Source: Clostridia bacterium (GTDB lineage Bacteria; Bacillota; Clostridia; Oscillospirales; CAG-382). From it: a stretch of DNA of 64,000 nt. Every line of letters starts with the position of its first letter. Positions within the stretch are counted from its first letter, which is position 1. The translations under genes and the position numbers were made by a program. Positions 15,391-22,740 of this stretch are shown here, one piece after another. The stretch is taken from NCBI GenBank assembly GCA_017447445.1, contig JAFSNK010000027.1:1-64000 (forward strand), read 5' to 3'. The notes beneath the pieces are model-generated. The model saw only the letters and a list, made by a program, of their open reading frames with translations, was not told the origin of the DNA and did no database searches.

Positions 15391-16221
15391 TCAATAGTAA
15401 TCTATCCGCTCGTTTCCGTTGTAGACGGGCGGATATATATTTTCTCCGGGCGCGAACCCGGCAAGCCGGCAGACCTCCGCGTGGAGCCGGCGGGTAAGGT
15501 CCTCCTTTCGCTCCTCGCGTTTAAGCGAATCATCCGCGTACAGCGGTTCGCCGATATGCAGCGTCAGCAGCGCGATCTGGCGGAATATCCTGCGGCGTAT
15601 CCACCCGGGCTTGCGGTAGGTGAACGCCAGCGGCAGCACCGGGCGCCCGCAGGCGACGGCGTAATAAGCCGGTCCGTCCTTGAAAGGCCTTATCGGGCGG
15701 TAGTATTCCCACATACTGCCCTCGCCGTAGATATGCAGCCAGCCGCCGTTTTCTATCTCGTCCTGAATGGCGCGGTTCATCGCGCATACGGCGTGCATAT
15801 CGCCGTTGTCGGGGATCGGGATACAGCGCACGGCGCGCATCATTTTTCCGTTCTCGCCGCGGATGTACGGCGCCCAGGAAACGACGTAGGGCTTGTAGGG
15901 GCGCACCCCGCGCATTATCGCGATGAAATCCCAGAAATGCACGTGGTTACTGCAGGTGATAACGCCTTTTTCAAGCTCCGCGCGGTGCTTTTTAAGGTTT
16001 TCGCGCCCCTCCAGTTTAAGCCCCATACGCACGCGCGCCACGGGAAACACCAGAACGTTCAGCAAAAAGCGGGTAAGCGCCTGCTTCACGCGCATCCCGC
16101 GCGATTTGTCGATATAGGGGTAATCCGCGCCGAATACCGCGCCGTTGTTCTTTTTGATCGTTATGTAGTGCGAAGCGGTGTCCTTCGGGAACGGGAACTT
16201 TTTCGTTTTCGGATCGAACAT
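15391..16221 (-). CDS. PlsC-type 1-acyl-glycerol-3-phosphate acyltransferase-like protein
   Basis: A 276-residue protein of the LPLAT/PlsC superfamily. It has the catalytic HX4D motif (NHVHFWDF, residues about 114-121), a GEGSMWEYYRPIRPFKDG block equivalent to the EGTRS-type substrate motif, and a LPLAFTYRKPG segment equivalent to motif IV. These enzymes acylate glycerophosphate intermediates at the membrane. It is longer and more basic than canonical PlsC, so a different acceptor is possible. The ATG at 16221 has GGAG 8-9 nt upstream; the extra residues of the longer frame would overlap the promoter region. Convergent with the lipoprotein gene. Confidence 0.8.
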   Translation of the reverse strand: MFDPKTKKFPFPKDTASHYITIKKNNGAVFGADYPYIDKSRGMRVKQALTRFLLNVLVFPVARVRMGLKLEGRENLKKHRAELEKGVITCSNHVHFWDFIAIMRGVRPYKPYVVSWAPYIRGENGKMMRAVRCIPIPDNGDMHAVCAMNRAIQDEIENGGWLHIYGEGSMWEYYRPIRPFKDGPAYYAVACGRPVLPLAFTYRKPGWIRRRIFRQIALLTLHIGEPLYADDSLKREERKEDLTRRLHAEVCRLAGFAPGENIYPPVYNGNERIDYY

Positions 16222-16258
16222 TGGCTTTTCTCCGTTTCTTCGGTCGTATACTGTTATT

Positions 16259-16287
16259 ATTCTATACCATTTTCCGACAAAAATCAA
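16259..16287 (-). promoter_or_regulatory. Promoter of the PlsC-type gene
   Basis: Minus-strand TTGATT (16282-16287), 17-nt spacer, TAGAAT (16259-16264). Confidence 0.55.
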
Positions 16288-16318
16288 CCGTTTTATGTTT
16301 TTTACGGGGGTAAAAGAA

Positions 16319-17089
16319 ATGAAAGAATTTTTCGGGTTCGGCGGGTATCAGCGCACACCGGAGGGCTATATGTCCTGGCAGCACCTTGTTTTCGTGACCT
16401 CGCTTATGGCGGTAATGGCGCTGCTCGCGGTGTTTTTCGGGCGGAGGAACCGCGATAAAAGCGAGAAGACCAAAAACCGCGTGCTCATAGTCGCCGCCAT
16501 ACTTATCGATTCCTTCGAGCTGTTCAAGATCGTGCTTTGCTGTTTCCGCGCGGGCGACCCTTTGAACTGGCTTATGAACCTGCCGCTGTTCCTGTGCAGC
16601 ATACAGCTTATAACCATTCCGCTTGCGGCGTTCTCGCACGGGCGCGCAAAGGAGGCGGCGCTGGATTTCGTTTTCATATTCGGTCTGCTCGGCGCGCTGG
16701 CGGGCACCTACGGCGCGGGGCAGAACTACGCCTGCTACCCGGTGCTCTCGTTCGACAACGTCGTTTCCGGCGTAACGCATTCCATTTCCGGGTTCTGCGC
16801 GCTCTATATCCCCATAGCCCGGATGGCGAGCATGAAGAAGAAAAATATGCCGATAACCTTTGCTATCCTTTCGTTCTTCTGCGCCGCGGCTTATATCGCG
16901 GATATACTCATCCCGTATAATTATATGTTCATGATCCGCGGCGACGGCACTCCCTACGATATTCTTTATAACCTCGTCGGCGGAAGCCCGGTGCTTTACC
17001 CCGTCGGCGTGGTCGCGCTGTTCCTGATATATATAGCGCTGTTCTATTGGGTGTATTACCTTGTCGCACGCAGAAAGAAAAAGGTGTGA
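16319..17089 (+). CDS. YwaF/TIGR02206-type integral membrane protein
   Basis: A 256-residue protein with about seven hydrophobic helices. The arrangement (WQHLVFVTSLMAVMALLAV near the N-terminus, LPLFLCSIQLITIPL, VTHSISGFCALYIP, and a last helix followed by ARRKKKV) recalls the YwaF (TIGR02206) family of Firmicutes membrane proteins, whose function is unknown. The ATG at 16319 is preceded by GGGGG; the longer frame reads back through the divergent promoter and is rejected. No neighbour points to a role. Confidence 0.65.
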   Translation: MKEFFGFGGYQRTPEGYMSWQHLVFVTSLMAVMALLAVFFGRRNRDKSEKTKNRVLIVAAILIDSFELFKIVLCCFRAGDPLNWLMNLPLFLCSIQLITIPLAAFSHGRAKEAALDFVFIFGLLGALAGTYGAGQNYACYPVLSFDNVVSGVTHSISGFCALYIPIARMASMKKKNMPITFAILSFFCAAAYIADILIPYNYMFMIRGDGTPYDILYNLVGGSPVLYPVGVVALFLIYIALFYWVYYLVARRKKKV

Positions 17090-17155
17090 GAACGCGAAGC
17101 GGCGCTTTACGCACAAGCGGCATAAAACCGACAGGGAAAGGGTCATACGGATCGC

Positions 17156-17183
17156 GGAGCCGTGAAAACGGCTCCGTTTTTTT
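17156..17183 (+). terminator. Intrinsic terminator, copy 1 of a duplicated element
   Basis: GGAGCCGT-gaaa-ACGGCTCC followed by GTTTTTTTGCG. About 43 nt here are repeated almost exactly at 62061-62104 (one T difference). Confidence 0.8.
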
Positions 17184-17201
17184 GCGTTTTGCGGGGATAA
17201 A

Positions 17202-17226
17202 GAAAACGCCCGAAAAGGGCGTTTTC
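17202..17226. terminator. GAAAACGCC-family terminator between convergent genes
   Basis: GAAAACGCCC-gaaaa-GGGCGTTTTC. On the minus strand it follows the DUF4855 gene and ends in GTTTTCTTT. Confidence 0.7.
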
Positions 17227-17253
17227 GCGCTGCTCCGGGATCTCCGGCGCGGT

Positions 17254-19272
17254 TTACTTTTTCTTTTTGCCGAATACGCTCGCTATGGCGACTGCCGCCG
17301 CCGCCGCGGCGGCGAGCGCGGCGCCGAGCTTTATCCCCTCGTAAGCGGCTGCCCGCTTTTTCTTGCGCGCGGTCCCGCCCGTATTGCGCGGGGCGCGGCG
17401 TATATGGGGCGCGATCTTGCGCACTGGCGCGGCTTCCGCCGTTTCTTCCGGCGCTTCCGGCGTTTCGTCCGGCGTTTCTTCCGGCGTTGGCGTTTCGTCC
17501 GGTGTTTCCGCCGTTGCTTCCGGCGTTTGCGTTTCCTCCGGCGCTTCCGGCGTTGCTTCCGGCGCTTGCGTTTCCTCCGGTGTTTGCGTTTCGGCTTCCG
17601 GCGTTTCTTCCGGCGCTTCCGGGAGTTCCTCCGGTGATTCTTCCGTTGGTTCTTCCGGCGCTTTTTCAAAGCTCAGCGTGCCTTTTATGAATTCGTGCAG
17701 CATATCGTATATCCCGCGCAGATCCTCGTTTTTCGACCTTGCGCAGGCGGCGAAAACGCCGGGGCCCGCCGCCTGGTAATAGGTGTGCACCGTCCCGGTC
17801 ATCATGCCGTTTTTAACAAAAGCTTTAAGGTATTCGACAAACAGCCCGCGGTATTTTTCCGCGCGCTCCCGGTCGCTTTCGTCCGCGGCGGCGTGGTGTA
17901 TCTCCAGTTCCGCGCCGAACCCGAACTTTTTGCAGAACGCGGTAAAATCGCAAAGCGCCCCCGCCGGATCGCGCTGAAGCGTTTCGTTGAACGAAAGGTT
18001 GGGCTGCATAGTCACGCAGTCAAACCCCGTTTTTTGCGCTTTTTCGACGCCTCCGGCGCAAAAATAGGGGATCATAAGGCACATATAGCCGCGGTCGCGC
18101 ACCGCTTTTACGCAGGCGGCGGCAAAATCCGGCTCGCTGTCGCGCAGGGCGCGGGATAAATGCTCGTTCGTCCAGAACCAGCCGCCTATTTTTATATTGC
18201 GAAGCCCGCTTGCCGCGAAACGGCGGGTGACGCTGTCGATATACGCGCCGTAGGCGCGCACGCAGTCGCCGTCGTCAAGCAGCTTTTCCTCTATCCCGTC
18301 GCCGTTTATATCGCCGAACGGCTCGAAAGATACCTTCGGCGTCGGTGCGTTGAGATATACCGTAAAACGGTAGTCCTCCGGCAGGGAAAGGGCTTTTTTC
18401 GTTTCCGCCACGGCTTCGTCCAGCGCGTGCAGGCAGACGCCGTCTTCAAACAGCACGTCGGTTATGTATTCCCAATCGGAAAGCTTGCCCGGCCCGCCGT
18501 GCGGGGAAAGGCAGCCGCCGGAGGGGCAGCGCCCCTGCAGGATGGTGAACAGCATCGAATCGAACATCGTGTCCAGTATCTCGCCGCCGCGCCCCAGATA
18601 GGCGACGTAGGGAAGCAGGTCCTCCCTTCGCGGCTTGGCGACGCGCTCGTTTTCCGGCCAGTAGCCGAAGTACATCAGCGGCATATCGTAAACCCCGCCC
18701 AGCGAATCGCGCGGGGCGTAGGCGTTCGCGTCACGTATGCCCGCGTAGGGTTCGAGTATATCGCAGGGGGACGCGCCTTCCGCGCTTTCCGCCGCGAAAA
18801 GGCGGATCTCGTCGCAAAAAGAATTGACCTCCGCTTCGAACTCCACCGCCGCGAACCGCGCGCGCAGCGGTACTTCGAAACGCGCTTCATACGGGGCGCG
18901 CGTTACTTTCGGGAACGAGGCGGGGTAGGGGGCGTTCACCCTTGCGGCGAGGAAGTAGTTTTCGCCGTCTTCCGAAAGCAGCAGGCGGGTTTCCTCCGGG
19001 CAGTATATACCCGCTTCGCGCCCCTGGATAAAGCCCGCGTCGAACCCCGTTACTGCGTATTCGCCGCCGAGGTCGAAGGCCACTCGCCTGCCGACTCCGC
19101 GGTAAAAATGCGCCCATTCGCCGCCGTACCAGTCCGCCGGATCGCCGGTTTTGCCGTCCGTAAGCATTTCCTTGCCGCCCTTTTCGTTCGCGGCGAAGCT
19201 GTGCTCTGTCGGCGCGAAGGCGGTTATCACGGGGGTTTTGCCAAGCAGGATATTGTTCTTCTTTTCCATCAT
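17254..19272 (-). CDS. DUF4855 protein with discoidin-like N-domain, PE-repeat linker and KKKK tail
   Basis: A 672-residue protein. Residues about 10-165 look like an F5/8-type (discoidin) beta-sandwich (LTDGKTGDPADWYGGEW, TRLLLSEDGENYFLAAR). Residues about 185-540 match DUF4855 (CPSGGCLSPHGGPGKLSDWE, MIPYFCAGGVEKAQ, TVHTYYQAAGPGVF). About 100 residues of degenerate Pro-Glu-Thr-Ala repeats follow, then a hydrophobic Ala-rich helix and KKKK at the C-terminus. No signal peptide is visible at the N-terminus (MMEKKNNILLGKTPV), which is odd for this architecture. The start is the ATG at 19272 with GGAAAGGGG upstream; it shares an ATGA overlap with psd, so the two are translationally coupled. The role is unknown. 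Confidence 0.75.
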   Translation of the reverse strand: MMEKKNNILLGKTPVITAFAPTEHSFAANEKGGKEMLTDGKTGDPADWYGGEWAHFYRGVGRRVAFDLGGEYAVTGFDAGFIQGREAGIYCPEETRLLLSEDGENYFLAARVNAPYPASFPKVTRAPYEARFEVPLRARFAAVEFEAEVNSFCDEIRLFAAESAEGASPCDILEPYAGIRDANAYAPRDSLGGVYDMPLMYFGYWPENERVAKPRREDLLPYVAYLGRGGEILDTMFDSMLFTILQGRCPSGGCLSPHGGPGKLSDWEYITDVLFEDGVCLHALDEAVAETKKALSLPEDYRFTVYLNAPTPKVSFEPFGDINGDGIEEKLLDDGDCVRAYGAYIDSVTRRFAASGLRNIKIGGWFWTNEHLSRALRDSEPDFAAACVKAVRDRGYMCLMIPYFCAGGVEKAQKTGFDCVTMQPNLSFNETLQRDPAGALCDFTAFCKKFGFGAELEIHHAAADESDRERAEKYRGLFVEYLKAFVKNGMMTGTVHTYYQAAGPGVFAACARSKNEDLRGIYDMLHEFIKGTLSFEKAPEEPTEESPEELPEAPEETPEAETQTPEETQAPEATPEAPEETQTPEATAETPDETPTPEETPDETPEAPEETAEAAPVRKIAPHIRRAPRNTGGTARKKKRAAAYEGIKLGAALAAAAAAAVAIASVFGKKKK

Positions 19273-20129
19273 CCGCGCCCCTTTCCGGTCTTTTCGCCGT
19301 ATTTCACCGCGGTCTCCGTCCCGTTTGCGCTGTTGGCGGCGATATCGCCGTCCGGCTCCGCCGCGCCGGGCGCATAGCAAACCGCTATCGTCGAACCGCC
19401 GAACGAGAAATATCCTTTTTCATCCCCCCGCACGAACGCTTCCGGGTGGGCGTTGTTAATTTTGCCCACCATCATCGCGCCCACCTCCACAAAAGCGACT
19501 TTGCCGAAGTTTTCGGTCTCCAGCAAGGTGTATTCGCGGCAGTTTTTGCCGAAAACGTCGTGCTTTTCCAGCGCGATGGGGTTTACCGTGTGCAGTATCC
19601 CGGGGATAAAGCGGTGCTCCAGCTCCCGCCCGCTGTCGGGGTAGCAGTAGCGGTGGTAATTATCGACCGTAAGGCGGTAAACAAACATCTTTCCGCCGTA
19701 AAACGGGCGCGCGGCCTCCTCGCTTCCCAGCAGCGCCGCGGCGGTATAGCGGCAGCCCTTTATTTCGTATTTTCCTTCCGCGGTAATATCGCACACGGTC
19801 AGCTTGGAATCCGCCGGCGCGATCACCGCGTCCGGCTCGCCGTTTATCGTCCGCGCGCCGGGGCGGAGCTTTCTTATAAAGAAATCGTTGAAAGAACGGT
19901 ATTCCGCCGGTTCGTATTCCGACATATCTATCCCGTTTTGCTCTATCGTCTTTTTTATGCGCCGCTTCGAAAGCCGGGAGCGCATATAAATCCCGCCGAT
20001 ATCTGAAACGAAACGGCGGCACAGCAGTTTGAGCAAAACCCTGCCGAACGCGTTGTTATAAAGGAACGCAAGGAATTTTTCCTGCCCTCCGTCCGAAACT
20101 GTTTCGTTTCCGGCTCTGTCGAGTATCAT
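19269..20129 (-). CDS. psd: Phosphatidylserine decarboxylase
   Basis: A 286-residue membrane-associated pyruvoyl enzyme converting phosphatidylserine to phosphatidylethanolamine. Diagnostic parts are YRSFNDFFIRKLRPGAR, VIAPADSKLTV, the RLTVDNYHRYCYPDSG catalytic His region, and FSFGGSTIAV near the C-terminus, where self-cleavage before Ser forms the pyruvoyl group and the small alpha subunit. GGGAGGG precedes the ATG at 20129. The tail after the cleavage site is longer than usual and polar. First gene of a transcript from 20163-20191 that also carries the DUF4855 gene. Confidence 0.92.
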   Translation of the reverse strand: MILDRAGNETVSDGGQEKFLAFLYNNAFGRVLLKLLCRRFVSDIGGIYMRSRLSKRRIKKTIEQNGIDMSEYEPAEYRSFNDFFIRKLRPGARTINGEPDAVIAPADSKLTVCDITAEGKYEIKGCRYTAAALLGSEEAARPFYGGKMFVYRLTVDNYHRYCYPDSGRELEHRFIPGILHTVNPIALEKHDVFGKNCREYTLLETENFGKVAFVEVGAMMVGKINNAHPEAFVRGDEKGYFSFGGSTIAVCYAPGAAEPDGDIAANSANGTETAVKYGEKTGKGRG

Positions 20130-20162
20130 ACCAGCCCTCCCGTGCGGTGTTGTCACGTTAGG

Positions 20163-20191
20163 ATTATACATCCGGCGGGGAGATTTGTCAA
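20163..20191 (-). promoter_or_regulatory. Promoter of psd-DUF4855
   Basis: Minus-strand TTGACA (20186-20191), 17-nt spacer, TATAAT (20163-20168): consensus. Confidence 0.8.
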
Positions 20192-20285
20192 CAAATTACG
20201 CGCGCGGCTCAAAAAACGTTTTTTACAGCGCCGATATGCCTTGTATTCTGTAAAATAATATGTTACAATATATACGCGGGCGGGC

Positions 20286-20318
20286 AAAAAGAAAACAGAT
20301 AGCTTTTCGGGCTATCTG
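20286..20318 (-). terminator. Terminator of the 87-residue gene
   Basis: Minus-strand CAGATAGC - ccgaaaa - GCTATCTG followed by TTTTCTTTTTG. Confidence 0.8.
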
Positions 20319-20336
20319 CTGTTCTCCGCCTACGCC

Positions 20337-20600
20337 TTAACGGACTTCTTTCAGGACCTTGTCGCCGTAAAGGTTGAACCTGAACAGCAGACTGAAATCG
20401 TCCGTGTTTTCGCAATAGATCTTCGCGTCGGTGATCTTACCGCCCTCGACTATCTTCGCAAGTCCGAGTATCTGGCAAAAACGGCTTTTGAGGTTGAGCT
20501 TGTCGCCCTCGTCGGTAATGAGCCAAACGTTGCCCTTGCACTGCTCCACAGCTTCGATGAACGAGTCAAGACGTACGTTGTGCAGTTCGGTAACTGACAT
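20337..20600 (-). CDS. Small conserved-looking protein of unknown function (87 aa)
   Basis: A cytoplasmic protein of 87 residues (MSVTELHNVRLDSFIEAVEQ ... DKVLKEVR). It has two short helical stretches and several beta-like segments, no Cys cluster, no membrane segment and no motif I know. It is a real gene by context: an AAAGGAGG-type site 8 nt before the ATG, a consensus promoter at 20636-20664 and its own terminator. Monocistronic. I cannot assign a function. Confidence 0.75.
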   Translation of the reverse strand: MSVTELHNVRLDSFIEAVEQCKGNVWLITDEGDKLNLKSRFCQILGLAKIVEGGKITDAKIYCENTDDFSLLFRFNLYGDKVLKEVR

Positions 20601-20635
20601 TTTTGTGTTCCTCCTTTCTTTCGGATTTCGCCAAG

Positions 20636-20664
20636 ATTATAACCATTCCGCGCGGTAAAGTCAA
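20636..20664 (-). promoter_or_regulatory. Promoter of the 87-residue gene
   Basis: Minus-strand TTGACT (20659-20664), 17-nt spacer, TATAAT (20636-20641). Confidence 0.75.
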
Positions 20665-20747
20665 TATGCGTTTAGACAATATAAACAAATACAAAGATTA
20701 TTATTTGTGCAAAAGATACAAATTTCAAGCAAAAGGAGGGCTTTCGG

Positions 20748-21560
20748 GTGCCGTTTGATTTTTATTTGTGCGAAGAACCGGTGCCCCGATACCGCAGCAG
20801 GCTGTTCGATTCATACGGCGTGCGCCACGCGTTTTTCACCCGCAGAGGCGGGGTAAGCTCCGGCGTGTTCGAAAGCCTTAATTTCGCCGTGGGGATCGGC
20901 TTCGAGAAGGACGATATCAAAAACGTCATCGCGAATTACGCCGTCGCCGCGTCGGTGTTCGGGCTTAAAGAGACGGACGTCTGCCGCACCTATCAGACTC
21001 ACACGAGCGTCGTCGAGAGGGCGACCGAGGCCGACAGGGGGCGCGGGATAACGCTTCCGCCGTACGACCACGGCGTCGACGGGCTGTATACCACGCAGAA
21101 AGACCTTCTGCTTTCGGTCCGCACCGCCGACTGCGTCCCGGTGCTTATCTGCGACAAGGCGAAAACGGTGTGCGCCGCGGTGCACGCCGGCTGGCGCGGC
21201 ACGGTGGGCGGGATAACGCTTAACGCGATAGAACGCCTGAACTCGCTCGGCGCGGAAACGCGGGATATACTCGTCGCCATAGGCCCCTGCATCGGGCAGT
21301 GCTGTTACGAGGTCGGGGGCGAGCTTTTGCCGGAGTTCACGGCGCTGCACCCCGGGCTCGCGGAGTTCTTCGAGCCGCGCGGCGAAAAGTATATGCTCGA
21401 CCTCACCGGGGCGAACCGCTTTATCCTGGAGCGCGCCGGAGTCCCGCCCGAGCAGATCTCCTGCGCGGGGTTCTGCACCAAATGCCGCCCGCGGGATTTC
21501 TTCTCGCACCGAGTAAGCGGCAGCGACCGCGGCACCATGAGCGCTTTTATTTGTCTGTAA
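20748..21560 (+). CDS. pgeF: Multicopper-polyphenol-oxidase/laccase-domain protein (PgeF/YfiH, LACC1 family)
   Basis: A 270-residue protein. Zn ligands characteristic of the family are all present: His85 (YQTHTS), Cys129 (TADCVPV) and His146 (VHAGWRG), with IGPCIGQCCYEVG downstream. Members were named laccases but act as purine nucleoside phosphorylases/adenosine deaminases, and the E. coli member edits misincorporated L-Ser in peptidoglycan precursors. The start is a GTG at 20748 with AAAAGGAGGG 7 nt upstream; no ATG fits. Probably the first gene of a unit continuing into the YhaO-like nuclease 43 nt downstream. Confidence 0.9.
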   Translation: MPFDFYLCEEPVPRYRSRLFDSYGVRHAFFTRRGGVSSGVFESLNFAVGIGFEKDDIKNVIANYAVAASVFGLKETDVCRTYQTHTSVVERATEADRGRGITLPPYDHGVDGLYTTQKDLLLSVRTADCVPVLICDKAKTVCAAVHAGWRGTVGGITLNAIERLNSLGAETRDILVAIGPCIGQCCYEVGGELLPEFTALHPGLAEFFEPRGEKYMLDLTGANRFILERAGVPPEQISCAGFCTKCRPRDFFSHRVSGSDRGTMSAFICL

Positions 21561-21603
21561 ACCGGAATACCGCCGTTAAAAATATAGATCGGAGGCGTTG
21601 ATT

Positions 21604-22740
21604 TTGATTAAAATTTTTCATTGCGCGGATATACACCTCGATTCGCCGTTTTCGCTCTGCTCCCCGCGCGAGGCGGAGGGCAGGCGCACCGAGCTGCGCG
21701 CCGCGTTTACCTCCGCGGTGATGTACGCGCGCGAGGCGGGCGCCGACCTGTTTATCATCAGCGGCGACCTGTTCGACAGCGAGTACGTCACGCGCGACAC
21801 GCAGGAGCTTTTGCTGCGCGAGTTCCGCAAATCGCCGGAAATGCGCTTTTTCATCGCGCCCGGGAACCACGATCCGTTCACCCCGGGTTCGTTTTACGCC
21901 GTTTCGGATTTCCCGGAAAACGTGCACGTGTTCGGTCCCGCGCGCGAATGCGTGCATATCGACGACCTCGGCGCCGACGTGTACGGCTTCGCCTACAATT
22001 CGCCGGAGTTGCTTAAAAGCCCGGTCGCCGGGTGGGGCGCGCTCGATCCGCAGCGTGTGAACATTCTCGTCTGCCACGGCGATACTTCCGGCGCGAATTC
22101 TTCGATAGGCCCCGTTACGAAAGCGGATATCGCCGCCAGCGGGTTCGATTATATCGCGCTCGGGCACATCCACAAGGGCACCGGAGTTCAGTGCGAGAAC
22201 GGGGTGTTCTACGCATATCCGGGCTGCCTGGAGGGGCGCGGGTTCGACGAACAGGGCGTGAAGGGCGCGCTTTACGGCACTCTGGAAAAGGACAAGGCGG
22301 AGCTTAAAACCGTGCGCTTCTCCCGCAGGAGGTTCGAATCGGTGATAGTCGATATCGGCGGCGTGACCGAAAAGACCGTCGCGCTGGAAAAGATCCGTCG
22401 CGAGATAAAACCGTTCACCGACGACACCGCGCTTCGGATAGCGCTTATCGGCGAGCAGAGCGAATCGTTCGTCATCCTGCCGGAGGAGATAGGCAGGGGG
22501 CGCGAATTCCCTTATTATATGGAAATAATCGACAAAACGCACGCGGCGCCGGATATGGGCGAGCTGGAAAAGAGCAATACCGTTAAAGGCGTGTTCTACC
22601 GCATCGTCGGCGCCAAGCTCGCCGAAACCGAAAAGGACAGCGAGGAATACCGCGTGCTGTCGCTTGCGATGAAATACGGGCTCGCGGCGCTGGAGGGCAG
22701 AAGCGTCGCGGATTACGCACGGGCGGAGGATATAAAATGA
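21604..22740 (+). CDS. YhaO/SbcD-like DNA repair metallophosphoesterase
   Basis: A 378-residue calcineurin-like phosphoesterase. Metal-binding motifs occur in order: CADIHLDSPF (DxH), ISGDLFDSE (GDxxD), APGNHDPF (GNHD), VCHGDT and LGHIHKG (GHxH). It pairs with the SMC-like ATPase gene that overlaps it by 4 nt (ATGA), the arrangement of Bacillus yhaO-yhaN and of sbcD-sbcC, so a DNA end-processing nuclease is likely. The start is a TTG at 21604, 8 nt after GGAGG; a TTG at 21598 would be only 2 nt from that site. The length suits YhaO better than canonical SbcD. Confidence 0.85.
   Translation: MIKIFHCADIHLDSPFSLCSPREAEGRRTELRAAFTSAVMYAREAGADLFIISGDLFDSEYVTRDTQELLLREFRKSPEMRFFIAPGNHDPFTPGSFYAVSDFPENVHVFGPARECVHIDDLGADVYGFAYNSPELLKSPVAGWGALDPQRVNILVCHGDTSGANSSIGPVTKADIAASGFDYIALGHIHKGTGVQCENGVFYAYPGCLEGRGFDEQGVKGALYGTLEKDKAELKTVRFSRRRFESVIVDIGGVTEKTVALEKIRREIKPFTDDTALRIALIGEQSESFVILPEEIGRGREFPYYMEIIDKTHAAPDMGELEKSNTVKGVFYRIVGAKLAETEKDSEEYRVLSLAMKYGLAALEGRSVADYARAEDIK

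Noticed and set aside
17440-17660. Minisatellite or mobile repeat
   Set aside because: The degenerate 9-15 nt repeats follow the codon frame and encode the PE linker; they are explained by the protein.
17331-17669. Basic Lys/Arg repeat protein on the minus strand
   Set aside because: A frame-shifted reading of the Pro/Glu repeat linker of the DUF4855 protein.
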